64,000 nucleotides of DNA from a bacterium (GTDB lineage: Bacteria; Actinomycetota; Acidimicrobiia; Spongiisociales; Spongiisociaceae): NCBI GenBank assembly GCA_026710435.1, contig JAPOQZ010000266.1, positions 1 through 64,000 on the forward strand. Reading direction: 5' to 3'. Position 1 is the stretch's first letter. Each line of letters starts with the position of its first letter. This document shows, in pieces, positions 7,781-16,589 of the stretch. A program made the translations under genes and the position numbers. The notes under the pieces were generated by a model. The model did no database searches. It was not told the origin of the DNA and saw only the letters and a list, made by a program, of their open reading frames with translations.

Positions 7781-8200
7781 CTAAATGATCGACACCGCGT
7801 CGAGGCGCTTGACCGCCAGCCTGCGGTAGAGAATGTTCTGATCCCAGAAGCCACGGATCGACGTGATACGTCCATCGGACGTACCGAGCATCCACACCTG
7901 GTCGAGATCGATGTGTTTTTCCTGGTTCACGACACCTAGATAGTCGGCCGCCTGCGTTCCCTCCATCTTCATCTCGGTTACGGCAGTTCCGTCGGTTCCA
8001 GTGAAGTGGTTCTTGGTCGTCAGTAGCAGATCCGGGAAGGCCATGACCGTGGCTGCGAAGAAGCCCCGGGCCTCCTCCTTGCCTCCGTTGACTTTGGCCG
8101 GAAGCAGGTTGATGGTGACGTCGTCGGAGACCAACTCCATCGCGCTATTGACATCGCCGGTACGGATCGCATCCCAGAAGTCAGCAGCTGGGTCGGACAT
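7781..8200 (-). CDS. SnoaL/NTF2-like protein, second copy
   Basis: A 139-residue NTF2-like protein: MSDPAADFWDAIRTGDVNSA, SDDVTINLLPAKVNGG, AFPDLLLTTKNHF, and a final GRITSIRGFWDQNILYRRLA segment resembling the end of its neighbour. The two probably arose by duplication or act as partners on related intermediates. The start at 8200 gives good spacing to GGGGG; ATG 8206 is an alternative. It sits 14 nt after the DJ-1-like gene and 13 nt before the next SnoaL gene, so it is in the same operon. Confidence 0.8.
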   Translation of the reverse strand: MSDPAADFWDAIRTGDVNSAMELVSDDVTINLLPAKVNGGKEEARGFFAATVMAFPDLLLTTKNHFTGTDGTAVTEMKMEGTQAADYLGVVNQEKHIDLDQVWMLGTSDGRITSIRGFWDQNILYRRLAVKRLDAVSII

Positions 8201-8214
8201 CGGCATCACCCCCG

Positions 8215-9234
8215 TCAGAGTACTTCCAGGCTCTTGAGCACCGCGTCCGCCACAGCGTCCGCGGAGCCCGGATTCTGGGCCGTGATCAGGTTGCGGTCGA
8301 CGACGACGTGGGACGCCCAGGCGTTGCGCCCGTCGTCGAACACGGCGCCCGCATTCCGCAGCGCGCTCTCCAAGTACCAGGAGAGGCCGTGCTGGCCGGG
8401 TCTGGTCTGGTCCTCCTCCTCGTCTGTGAACGACGTGACCCGGTAGCCGTCGAACAGCCACTGGCCGTCCATGTTGGCGGGTGCGGAGAGCAGGAAGGCG
8501 GGTCCGTGGCAGACCGAGGCGATCGCAGCTTGCTTTTCGTGCAGGATGGTGATCACACGGGTCACGTCGGGGTTGTCTGCCATATCGACCATCGGGCCAT
8601 GGCCGCCGGGAACGAAGACAGCGTCGAACTCGGCTATCTCCTCGTCGGTCATGGTCGACAGGTTTGTAGGCGTTAGGAAGCCCGAGATGGCGTCGAGGGC
8701 GTCCTTGACGCGTTGGGCTTCGTCGTTGCTTTCGGCGATCACCTCGGCCAAGGCAGTTTCGAGATCATCACGGACCACCGATTCCGGGAGGTCCTCGGCT
8801 TCCAGGGAGTCGAGGAACTGGTTGTCGTTGCGCCAGGAGTGGGCGGCGGCGCGTGATATCAGCTTGCGGGCTTCCATCGGATGCATGCCGGCCTCTTTGA
8901 GAAGGCCGAACACCCGCCGGGCCGAGATCATGCCCAGTTCGGTGAGATGGTGCAGGGTGAGGCGGATGTCATCCACATCGTGCGCAAAGGTCCGGGTGAT
9001 GCTATTCAGGAAGTCCTCGTCATCGTCCGGATAGTGGAAGATCTCCTCCAATCCATATGGATCGGCGTATGGCGAGCGTCCGTCTGGGGTTGCGACGAGC
9101 ACTTCGACCCCCGCCTCGACGAAGCGTTCGAAGGGAGTCAAGGCCTCGTCGGCAAAATACCCCGTTTCGTGCATGTTTCCGTTGGCGAGTTCCATCTCCC
9201 GCGCGCTTGAGACCAGGAACAGCAATCGTGGCAT
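8215..9234 (-). CDS. DJ-1/PfpI (class I glutamine amidotransferase-like) protein with a large insertion
   Basis: A 339-residue DJ-1/PfpI superfamily protein. The N-terminal Rossmann strand (RLLFLVSSA) and GYFADEALTPFERFVEAG match Hsp31/PfpI-like proteins. The nucleophile elbow ASVCHGPAFLL places Cys242 before His243, and EFDAVFVPGGHGPM is the usual preceding motif. Between residues ~62 and ~190 there is a helical insertion absent from common ~230-residue members. It could be a glyoxalase III, deglycase or chaperone-like enzyme that handles reactive carbonyls made by the operon; this is inference. It is the first gene of the monooxygenase operon. Confidence 0.85.
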   Translation of the reverse strand: MPRLLFLVSSAREMELANGNMHETGYFADEALTPFERFVEAGVEVLVATPDGRSPYADPYGLEEIFHYPDDDEDFLNSITRTFAHDVDDIRLTLHHLTELGMISARRVFGLLKEAGMHPMEARKLISRAAAHSWRNDNQFLDSLEAEDLPESVVRDDLETALAEVIAESNDEAQRVKDALDAISGFLTPTNLSTMTDEEIAEFDAVFVPGGHGPMVDMADNPDVTRVITILHEKQAAIASVCHGPAFLLSAPANMDGQWLFDGYRVTSFTDEEEDQTRPGQHGLSWYLESALRNAGAVFDDGRNAWASHVVVDRNLITAQNPGSADAVADAVLKSLEVL

Positions 9235-9513
9235 GGCAAGTCATCCTTTCCGCGTCGTTGCCGGTCCGGTTTCCACTACCCGCTATGCCAGACTGTCGAT
9301 GCCTCCACCGCGGCCCACTTCCACGGGTCTCCGGATCAAACCGACTCTGCCAGACACTATCAGACCGATTGGCCGATTGGGATTCGAATTCTCTCTGCTC
9401 GGCGACGTCGCCAGACTTCCGAGGGCCGGCCCACACCCTCAACGCCCAATCGCCCTCGACCGGGAAGCTCCAAGGCCTGACGCAACCACGTTCTCTGGGG
9501 TAGGGTCTGGCAC

Positions 9514-9897
9514 ATGAGACGATCGCTATCAACCCTGTTGTTTCTGTTGTTAGTCCTGATGGTTACCGCATGCGGCGGGGAGGATACAGAGGCATCCGTC
9601 GACCCGGAAGCGGAGAGGAGCCCCCTGGGTTCGGAGGAAGCCCAAGCCTCCTTCGAGGGTTTTCTCGACAGTCCGTTCATCAGTGATTCACAGGCAGCCT
9701 CGACCAGGGACATGGTGTGGAGCGCATGCGCCGCATTCGCTGAGGGGACCACCTGGCAGGAGTTCGAGGAACAGACAAAAGCCGATGCGGAAGCGCAGGG
9801 CACCCCGCTCAGCGCCCTGGAGTTGGCCGGCCTGCGCACGGCCGCCGGTCTGGGAATTCTGGCGTACTGTCCCGAGCACTCCGACAAGGGGCCCTGA
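9514..9897 (+). CDS. Small secreted lipoprotein
   Basis: A 127-residue protein with an RRSLS n-region, hydrophobic LFLLLVLMV core and lipobox VTAC at residue ~20, followed by an acidic linker. It should be lipid-anchored outside the membrane. The mature part has a helical region with two more Cys (SACAAF and AYCPE) that might pair. No enzyme motif is visible. Similar short lipoproteins of unknown function are common in Actinobacteria. Confidence 0.8.
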   Translation: MRRSLSTLLFLLLVLMVTACGGEDTEASVDPEAERSPLGSEEAQASFEGFLDSPFISDSQAASTRDMVWSACAAFAEGTTWQEFEEQTKADAEAQGTPLSALELAGLRTAAGLGILAYCPEHSDKGP

Positions 9898-9906
9898 CCT
9901 ACGTTC

Positions 9907-10215
9907 GTGCGTGTTGGGTGTCCGGCTGGAAGGGATCTGGCCAGCGTCGGCTTGGGCGATGCGGCTGCATTGCCGAAGGCGTTCTCCGCGCCCGACCACA
10001 CCCACCGCGCCGAGGAGACCGCCACGGTGCTCGAGGGTATCGGTTCCACCAGTATCGACGGAACGACCATCGATGTGGCGCAGAGGCCGGTGGTCGTGAC
10101 ACCGCCCCATGCGCACCATGTGACCATCGCGGGTCGGGATGGACCGATGGTGGTCTTCCGGATGTACGTGCCGGCCCGTAGCGAGCAGCGCTGGCTGGCA
10201 CAGAGTAGGGACTGA
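9907..10215 (+). CDS. Short cupin-like protein, possibly N-terminally truncated
   Basis: A 102-residue ORF starting at GTG 9 nt after the lipoprotein stop. Residues ~28-90 resemble a cupin barrel: DHTHRAEETATVLEGIG gives a HxH...E metal motif, and VVTPPHAHHVTIAG gives the second His region. The first cupin strands appear to be missing and the N-terminus is not typical, so it may be a fragment. It precedes an MBL-fold gene and is probably co-transcribed with it. Confidence 0.5.
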   Translation: MRVGCPAGRDLASVGLGDAAALPKAFSAPDHTHRAEETATVLEGIGSTSIDGTTIDVAQRPVVVTPPHAHHVTIAGRDGPMVVFRMYVPARSEQRWLAQSRD

Positions 10216-10234
10216 AGGTGGAGGAGAGGGTCGC

Positions 10235-11095
10235 GTGAGCAGGCTTTACATCGTCGGTGCCGGAACGCCGACGCCGACGCCGCAGCGATTCGGTACGGCC
10301 TATGTGGTCGATACCGGGTCTGATCTGGTGATGTTCGATTGCGGTCCGGCTGCCACCCACAAGCTGGTGAAGGCCGGCCTGTGGCCGACCCGCATCGATC
10401 ATCTCTTCTTTACCCACCACCACTTCGACCATGACGCCGACTATCCGTGCTTTCTCCTTTGCCGGTGGGACCAGAGCATCGGCCGGGAGGGCTTGCTCAC
10501 GGTGCGGGGACCCACTCTCACGGCCAGGATCACAGAAGGTCTCATCGGCGACGACGGGGTCTTCGCTCATGACTGGAAGGCCCGGGTCGGGGCGCCGGTG
10601 AGCCAGCGGGTGTTCGTGAACCGGGGCGGTGTGCTTCCGCGCCCGGCGCCCGTCGTGGATGCCGCCGATATCGGGCCCGGTATGGTCATCGAGGGTCCCG
10701 ACTGGTTGGTGCGGTCCACAGAGGCGGTACATGTACAGCCGTTCCTCGACTCTCTCGCATACCGGATCGAGACACCGACCGCGAGCATCGTCGTCACCGG
10801 GGATACGGAGCCGTGCAGCTCCGTGATCGAGCTTGCCAGGGGGGCGACCGCCCTGGTCAGCATGTGCTGGGATCACCAGGAGGCGATGCAGGAATGCGGT
10901 GAGGCTCCGGGGCAGACCGGGACGACCGGAGCGGCACGGATGGCCCATCGAGCGGGCGTGGAGAAACTCATCCTGGTCCATAGAGGGCCCGGTCTTGAGG
11001 GTGAAGAGTCCGAGGCGCGGGCCCGAGCCGATGTCGGGCGGATCTTCGCCGGCGAGGTGATCCTTGCCGACGAACTGGATGTGATAGACATCTGA
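10235..11095 (+). CDS. Metallo-beta-lactamase-fold hydrolase (RNase Z/arylsulfatase-like subgroup)
   Basis: A 286-residue MBL-fold enzyme. The HxHxDH dinuclear zinc motif is THHHFDHDADY, further ligands are in VVTGDTEPC (Asp) and LVHRGPG (terminal His). The start VSRLYIVGAGTPTPTP is that of the RNase Z-like branch, which includes phosphodiesterases and small-ester hydrolases. The GTG at 10235 is chosen because GGAGGAGAGG precedes it and the homologous strand begins there; the ORF track start is earlier. The substrate is unknown. Confidence 0.85.
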   Translation: MSRLYIVGAGTPTPTPQRFGTAYVVDTGSDLVMFDCGPAATHKLVKAGLWPTRIDHLFFTHHHFDHDADYPCFLLCRWDQSIGREGLLTVRGPTLTARITEGLIGDDGVFAHDWKARVGAPVSQRVFVNRGGVLPRPAPVVDAADIGPGMVIEGPDWLVRSTEAVHVQPFLDSLAYRIETPTASIVVTGDTEPCSSVIELARGATALVSMCWDHQEAMQECGEAPGQTGTTGAARMAHRAGVEKLILVHRGPGLEGEESEARARADVGRIFAGEVILADELDVIDI

Positions 11096-11376
11096 GCGGC
11101 AACCCTCGGACCGGCGATCTGTGGCAGCTTCCGGGCACGATCTGATCGAGCTTCCGAGTAGAGGAATCGAAGGGCCTCGCAACCGCAGGAATTTGCATAT
11201 GCCCACCCCGGCGTGGCGCTTCAAGCCGGCGGAGGCAAGATCGCCGGCGATGCCTCCCCTGGCCGACGCACCTGCCGACCGTGCTCTGCGAGAATTGATC
11301 CGCTCGATGGACCGGGCCACACCGGGAAAGGGGGAGCGTCGTATTCTCCGAGTGACGCTATCGAGGAGGAGTCGGT

Positions 11377-12663
11377 ATGGGCGACTATCCACAAGTCCAC
11401 GTTGCGAGGGCCGGGTCAATGCTCGTCGACGATACTGACGTCCCTCGCGCGAAGGGATTCCCACTCAGTGCCGGCGACGCGACCGGATGGTCGATCTTCG
11501 ACCGCGACATCCCGTACCCGATCGCCTTGATGTCCGAGTCGGCTCTCGATCACAACGGCGCGACAATGCGCGCGTTCTGCCTGCGCAATGGAGTTGACCT
11601 GGCGCCCCACGGCAAGACCACCATGTCGCCCGAGTTGTTCCGCCGCCAGATCGACGACGGGGTCTGGGCTATCACCGCCGCTACCACCTGGCAGGCCATG
11701 GTCATGCAGGAGTGCGGCGTTCCCAGGGTGCTGATCGCCAATGAGGTCGTGTCCCCCGGTGAGATCGAATGGTTGGCCGGGGCTCGGGGCGACGGGTTCG
11801 ACGTCATGTGCTACGTCGACTCGCTCGACGGAGTAGCCGTCTTCGACGAGGTCCTGGGCAGGTTGCAACCCGCCCGGCCGTTCCCGGTCCTGGTCGAGAT
11901 GGGAGTCCCCGCAGGACGGGCGGGCGTGAGAAGCATCGAGCAGGGCCTGGCGGTTGCGGGCGCGGCGGCCTCCTCCGTCCATCTTGCGTTAACGGGAGTA
12001 GCCGGTTTCGAAGGTCTCCTGGGAGCTAGGGGAGACCGGAGCGCCCTCCAGGTGGTCGACGATTTCCTTGATCAGATCGTTGATCTGGCCTGCGAGATTG
12101 CCCGGCGTGGCTGGTTCGAGCCCAGCCCCGACCTGATCCTCACCGCTGGCGGTAGCTTGTACTTCGACCGTGTGGTCTCACGGTTCTCCCGCGCGGAGTT
12201 GGGCGGGCCTTACCGGTTGGTTATCCGCAGCGGCTGCTACCTGACCCACGATGACGGTTCGGTGCATCGGTCTTCCCCTATGGGAGAGGCGAGTAGGACA
12301 GGATATCCCGAGCATCTGGTCCCTGCCATCGAGGTATGGGGAACGGTCCTTTCACGCCCGGAACCGACCAGGGCGATCGTGGGGGTGGGACGCCGCGATG
12401 TCTCCTTCGACGGGCTTCTGCCGGTTGCCAAGAGAGTTCGCGGGAGGGACCAGACGACGGTCGAGGTGGCGCCTCCGATGCGAACGGTGGCGCTCAACGA
12501 CCAGCATGCATTCATTGACCTGGAAGAAGATACGCCGCTGGCGGTGGGTGATCTCGTGGGGTTCGGCATCTCGCATCCGTGCACTACTTTCGACAAGTGG
12601 AGGGCGATCCCGATCGTGGGAGACGACTACCGGGTCGTCTCGGTCGCGCGGACCCTGTTCTGA
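11377..12663 (+). CDS. PLP-dependent D-threonine aldolase/D-serine deaminase-like enzyme (DSD1 family)
   Basis: A 428-residue alanine-racemase-fold protein. The PLP lysine lies in APHGKTTMSP and the C-terminal metal-binding motif is HPCTTFDKW, which together define the D-threonine aldolase/DSD1-like family. Such enzymes deaminate or cleave D-amino acids or beta-hydroxy D-amino acids, with PLP and a divalent metal. A ribosome site GAGGAG precedes the start. It is a single gene between an MBL hydrolase and a convergent OYE-type enzyme. Confidence 0.85.
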   Translation: MGDYPQVHVARAGSMLVDDTDVPRAKGFPLSAGDATGWSIFDRDIPYPIALMSESALDHNGATMRAFCLRNGVDLAPHGKTTMSPELFRRQIDDGVWAITAATTWQAMVMQECGVPRVLIANEVVSPGEIEWLAGARGDGFDVMCYVDSLDGVAVFDEVLGRLQPARPFPVLVEMGVPAGRAGVRSIEQGLAVAGAAASSVHLALTGVAGFEGLLGARGDRSALQVVDDFLDQIVDLACEIARRGWFEPSPDLILTAGGSLYFDRVVSRFSRAELGGPYRLVIRSGCYLTHDDGSVHRSSPMGEASRTGYPEHLVPAIEVWGTVLSRPEPTRAIVGVGRRDVSFDGLLPVAKRVRGRDQTTVEVAPPMRTVALNDQHAFIDLEEDTPLAVGDLVGFGISHPCTTFDKWRAIPIVGDDYRVVSVARTLF

Positions 12664-12911
12664 GTCGGGAGCACTTCCCGCAGATGTCACCAGCACCCCT
12701 CCTGATTGGGGTCCGCCACTCCGGCCCGGTTATCCGGGAGGATGTGGCTGTGGGCCGGTCGGCCGGTGAGTGCCCATTTGGCCGCGCAGGCGGAATCCGG
12801 ATGGTTCCGGAGCGGTTCGTAGGTCCCGATCGGGTGTCCGGTTGCGGGTATCCGAATCTCCTCCGACTCCGAGCGTGCCGGCAGTAGTCGGGCGGCCAAC
12901 CGAAGGCAGGC

Positions 12912-14951
12912 TCAGTCCCTCCAAGCCTCGAGTTCGCCTGCCCCGATGTGGCGTTCCTGCAGGGACCACTCCTCGCGTCCTGCCACGAAGCCCTCGTAGA
13001 TCGCATGGTCGAGCGAGCGGGGCGCGACACAGTCCCCGATCCGGTGGAGATGCTCGAGGTGGCCCTTCAACTCCCTGTACAGACCGTCGTCGGCGACGCG
13101 TCCCGTGATCAGCACCACAGCGGCTATTCCATCCAGTCTCTCAGCCTCGCCGGAGTAGAGGTTGCACGCGGTTACGGTGTCGTTGCCGATCTCCGAGACC
13201 CATGAGTTCAACCGGTAGCGAAGCCCCTTGGAGAAGAGGCGCTGGTACACGAAGCTCCGGTCGAGGGTGGTGACGGTGGCCGGGAACAGATCGGCATGGG
13301 GACTGATGAGTTCTACCTCCGCTCCCCGGTTCACCAGCACCTCGGTGGTCCCGGCCGCGTAGCGTGATCCGTCCCCGTCAAGCACCACCACCCGGCCGCC
13401 CGTGACATGGCCTTCCCCGAGGACCTCCCATGGGGTAACCACATGGGGTAGCTCTGCTCCGGGAATCCGGCGGGTCAGGGGAGCGGCATACGAGTAGCCG
13501 TCCCTCCCTGGCAGTGCTCCGGTGGCGATTACCACTCCATGGGGGTTCTCCTGCGCCACCAGCTCGGCCGTGGCTCGCACGCCGAGACGGACTTCCACCC
13601 CGAGTTTCTCCAGATGGTTATGGAGGTCCGTGACGATCCACCCGAAGGTTTCCCTGCCGGGTGTCTCCATGGCCAGGTTCACCTGCCCTCCCAGCCGATC
13701 CTCCGCTTCGAGCAGCAGGACCCTGTGTCCGGCGCGCCCAAGCCCTTCGGCTGCCTTCAGCCCGGCCGGACCCCCACCGACCACTAGCCAGCGGTGTGGG
13801 GCCGCGGTCAACTTCAGGCTCCGGGCGCCGAACTTCCCCTCGCGACCGGTAGCCGGGTTCACGGTGCATGCCACCGCGAGCCCCCGGAACACCCGCGATA
13901 TGCACCCCTGGTTGGCCCGGATGCAGCGGTAGACCTCGTTCTCGCGTCCTTCCCGGACCTTGTTCGGATACTCGGGGTCAGCGATCATCGTGCGGGTCAT
14001 CGCCACCATGTCCGCCTGGCCGGTCCTGACCATCTCCTCGGCCTGTGCCGGATCGTTGAGTCCCCCGATGGCGAACGTGACCAGCCCCGGTACCGCTGCC
14101 TTGATATCGGCCGCCATCGCCACCATGTGGCCGCTCGGGACATCCGAGGGGGCTATCTCCAAGCCCTTGTTGAAGCCGGCGGCGGACAGGCTCACGTAGT
14201 CGATGTATCCGCTGTCCCGGAGGGCGGTGACGATGGCGATCGTGTCGCTCACGTCATGGGCCCCTTCCAGGAAGTCGGTCATCCCGAGCCGGACACCCAC
14301 CACGTAGTCAGGGCCCACCGCTGACCGCACCGACTCGATGATCCTCATCGGGAGCCGGAGGCGGTTCTCCACCGGACCTCCGTACTCGTCCGTGCGGCGG
14401 TTGAACATCGAGGAGAGGAACTGGTGGATCAGGTAGCTGTGGGCGAAGTGGAGCTCCACCCCTTGGTAGCCCCCCGTACGGATGATCTCCGCCGAACTGC
14501 GGTAGGACTCGACCAACTCGTCCATTTCCTCCGGTTCCATCGCCTTGGCCATCTCCGATGGGTGCGGAGAGGGAATGGCCGACGCGCTCCACAACACGCG
14601 GGGGTCGTCGTTCGCGTCGCTGGGCATCATCATCCCCACATGGGCGAGTTGGCCGAAGATGACCGCCCCGTAGCCCTGGATCGCCGCGGTGAGCCGGCGA
14701 TCGTACGGGATTCCCTCGTGTAGGTAGGCGAGAGTGGCCCCGCGCTGCGCTCCGGTCGGGTGTACCGGCCGGCTCCCCGTGATCATGAGACCGACGCCGC
14801 CGGCCGCTCTGGCAACCTTGTAGTCGTAGTCTCTCTGCGAAACGAGGTTACGCACCGAATATGCTTTGCCGTGAGCAGTCTGCATGAGCCGGTTGCGAAC
14901 TGTCGCATTGCCGATATCGAGAGGGCTGAACAGGTGCGGGTATTGCGTCAC
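12912..14951 (-). CDS. Old-Yellow-Enzyme-type NADH:flavin oxidoreductase/2,4-dienoyl-CoA reductase-like, with a missing Fe-S ligand
   Basis: A 679-residue protein with an N-terminal FMN barrel (YPHLFSPLDIGNATVRNRL; HFAHSYLIHQFLS), an Fe-S linker and C-terminal FAD/NAD domains (LVVGGGPAGLKAAEGLG). The family uses NADPH, FAD, 4Fe-4S and FMN to reduce enoyl or dienoyl substrates or to demethylate amines. The cluster motif normally reads Cx2Cx3Cx11C; here it is CIRANQGC...AC, so the second Cys is Ala. The GTG at 14951 follows GGGAG with good spacing and is preferred to the track's TTG. It is a monocistronic gene divergent from the flavoprotein at 15032. Confidence 0.9.
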   Translation of the reverse strand: MTQYPHLFSPLDIGNATVRNRLMQTAHGKAYSVRNLVSQRDYDYKVARAAGGVGLMITGSRPVHPTGAQRGATLAYLHEGIPYDRRLTAAIQGYGAVIFGQLAHVGMMMPSDANDDPRVLWSASAIPSPHPSEMAKAMEPEEMDELVESYRSSAEIIRTGGYQGVELHFAHSYLIHQFLSSMFNRRTDEYGGPVENRLRLPMRIIESVRSAVGPDYVVGVRLGMTDFLEGAHDVSDTIAIVTALRDSGYIDYVSLSAAGFNKGLEIAPSDVPSGHMVAMAADIKAAVPGLVTFAIGGLNDPAQAEEMVRTGQADMVAMTRTMIADPEYPNKVREGRENEVYRCIRANQGCISRVFRGLAVACTVNPATGREGKFGARSLKLTAAPHRWLVVGGGPAGLKAAEGLGRAGHRVLLLEAEDRLGGQVNLAMETPGRETFGWIVTDLHNHLEKLGVEVRLGVRATAELVAQENPHGVVIATGALPGRDGYSYAAPLTRRIPGAELPHVVTPWEVLGEGHVTGGRVVVLDGDGSRYAAGTTEVLVNRGAEVELISPHADLFPATVTTLDRSFVYQRLFSKGLRYRLNSWVSEIGNDTVTACNLYSGEAERLDGIAAVVLITGRVADDGLYRELKGHLEHLHRIGDCVAPRSLDHAIYEGFVAGREEWSLQERHIGAGELEAWRD

Positions 14952-15031
14952 GAGAACTCCCAACGGGCCGCTGCGGCACCCGTCAAGTTAGCCGCCCCGC
15001 GGTGGGTCCGCCCGGTCCGGACTCCGGGATC

Positions 15032-16471
15032 ATGAGTGACCGCAGCCTCGCTTGCGACGTCTTGGTGGCAGGTTCCGGGATCGGGGGGATGAGCGCCGCC
15101 GTAGCGGCCGCCCAGGCGGGGGCCGACGTGCTGGTGGTCGAGAAGGACATGACGGTTGGAGGCAACGCCCGCTGGGCGGGAGGCTTTGATATCGAGTCGG
15201 ACAGCTTCGGCGGGATGCGTGACGGCAACCCGGAGGGCGATCCCGACCTGCAGAGGGCCTTGGTCCACGACTTCCCCGTGGCGCTCGACTGGTTGCGCTC
15301 CTTCGGAGTCAAGTTGGTGCCGGATCCCCTCAGCCCCGGTCGGTTCAACTACCACCCCCACCAGGGGTTGGGCGGCATTCGCATGTTCACCACTCTTCGT
15401 AGCCGCTTGGAGGCCGATGGTGGCCGCATCCTGCTCGGAACGGGGCTCGCGCACTTGCTTACAGGTGATCGCGGGGAGGTCGTTGGAGCAGTTTGTAGCG
15501 GAGACGGAGGTGTCCTCCGAGTCGAGGCGGGGGCAACCATCCTGGCGACCGGCAGCTTCAGCCGGAACACCGAGATGAAGGTCCGCTACTTCGGCGCGAC
15601 CGGCGACCGGACCAGCTACTACGGCTCGCGCCATCACGACGGGGACGGGATCCTTGCCGCGCTAGCCGTGGGGGCGTCGCTCAGCACCGGTGTATCGGTC
15701 AGTACCGGGGGGTGCGTATTCGCTCCGCCGTTCGAACCGCCGGATGACCTGCGCGAGTTCCTGGGAGGGGGGAGCGGGCTCTCTGAGGAGGAACGACGGA
15801 TGCCGGAGCCGGTTCCGTCAGGTGTACAGCGGCTCAGCCTCCGCCCGCCGATCTGGGGTGACGAGCCGTCGATCCTCGTGAACCTCGGCGGTGATCGGTA
15901 CGTCGACGAGTCCTCCCGATACACGGTGATCGGCTGGGCGACTACCGGCCAGCGGGAAGGTCTGGGTTTCTGCGTCTTCGACCACCCGCTGTACGTGGAG
16001 TTCGAGGAGACCATCGAGGTTGCCCGAGGTTGGGGTGCTCGGATAGTGCAAGCCGACACGGTGGAGGAGCTTGCAGCCCGGCTGGCAGCCTGGCGCGCAA
16101 CCCCGTCCTACAACGAAGGCGTCAACCCCCGACGGCTGGTGCGGACCCTCGCCGAGTACAACCTGGAGGCTCGGGGCGGTCGTCTCCACGAGTTGTGGCC
16201 ACCCCGTAGAGAAGGTGGCCGACCGATCAACCGACCCCCTTTCTACGCGGCGCCAGTCGTTCAGGGCGTGGTGGACCCGGCCGGAGGGTTGCGCATCGAC
16301 TCTGATGCCCGGGTCCTTGATCGGGGTGGAAGGCCCATCGAGGGACTGTTCGCGGCGGGTGCCGATGCCGGCCGCGCCTACACGAGGGAACACGGGGGCC
16401 TTGCCTTCGGTCTGATCTTCGGCCGCCGCGCCGGTGGGAACGCCGCACGCTCGAGCAGCGGAGGCGGTTGA
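15032..16471 (+). CDS. FAD-dependent fumarate-reductase/KstD-like flavoprotein
   Basis: A 479-residue flavoprotein with a dinucleotide motif (VLVAGSGIGGMSAAVAAAQ), GGNARWAGG after the first Rossmann fold, and a C-terminal GLFAAGADAGRAYTREHGGL FAD contact. The domain pattern is that of FAD_binding_2 proteins such as fumarate reductase, 3-ketosteroid dehydrogenase and tricarballylate dehydrogenase. It probably desaturates or reduces a carbonyl-activated C-C bond. The ATG at 15032 begins the domain. It resembles 36665-38080 in architecture. A strong hairpin follows. Confidence 0.85.
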   Translation: MSDRSLACDVLVAGSGIGGMSAAVAAAQAGADVLVVEKDMTVGGNARWAGGFDIESDSFGGMRDGNPEGDPDLQRALVHDFPVALDWLRSFGVKLVPDPLSPGRFNYHPHQGLGGIRMFTTLRSRLEADGGRILLGTGLAHLLTGDRGEVVGAVCSGDGGVLRVEAGATILATGSFSRNTEMKVRYFGATGDRTSYYGSRHHDGDGILAALAVGASLSTGVSVSTGGCVFAPPFEPPDDLREFLGGGSGLSEEERRMPEPVPSGVQRLSLRPPIWGDEPSILVNLGGDRYVDESSRYTVIGWATTGQREGLGFCVFDHPLYVEFEETIEVARGWGARIVQADTVEELAARLAAWRATPSYNEGVNPRRLVRTLAEYNLEARGGRLHELWPPRREGGRPINRPPFYAAPVVQGVVDPAGGLRIDSDARVLDRGGRPIEGLFAAGADAGRAYTREHGGLAFGLIFGRRAGGNAARSSSGGG

Positions 16472-16526
16472 CGAACACCGGCACGAGAGGCCGGGGTGAG
16501 ATGGTCTTGAAGATTGCGGTGACACG

Positions 16527-16560
16527 AGAGAGGCGGCCCCGCTCGGCGGGCCGCCTCTCT
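16527..16560 (+). terminator. Intrinsic-type hairpin terminator between convergent genes
   Basis: AGAGAGGCGGCCC pairs perfectly with GGGCCGCCTCTCT across an 8-nt loop, a 13-bp GC-rich stem followed by TCGTTTGGTCGTTT. It lies between the plus-strand flavoprotein gene and the minus-strand cupin gene and could serve both. Confidence 0.8.
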
Positions 16561-16589
16561 TCGTTTGGTCGTTTGTGCTTCCGGTGCCT

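Noticed and set aside
9899-11464. 521-residue ORF on the minus strand
   Set aside because: It covers the MBL-fold and cupin-like genes in antisense, with an unstructured translation.
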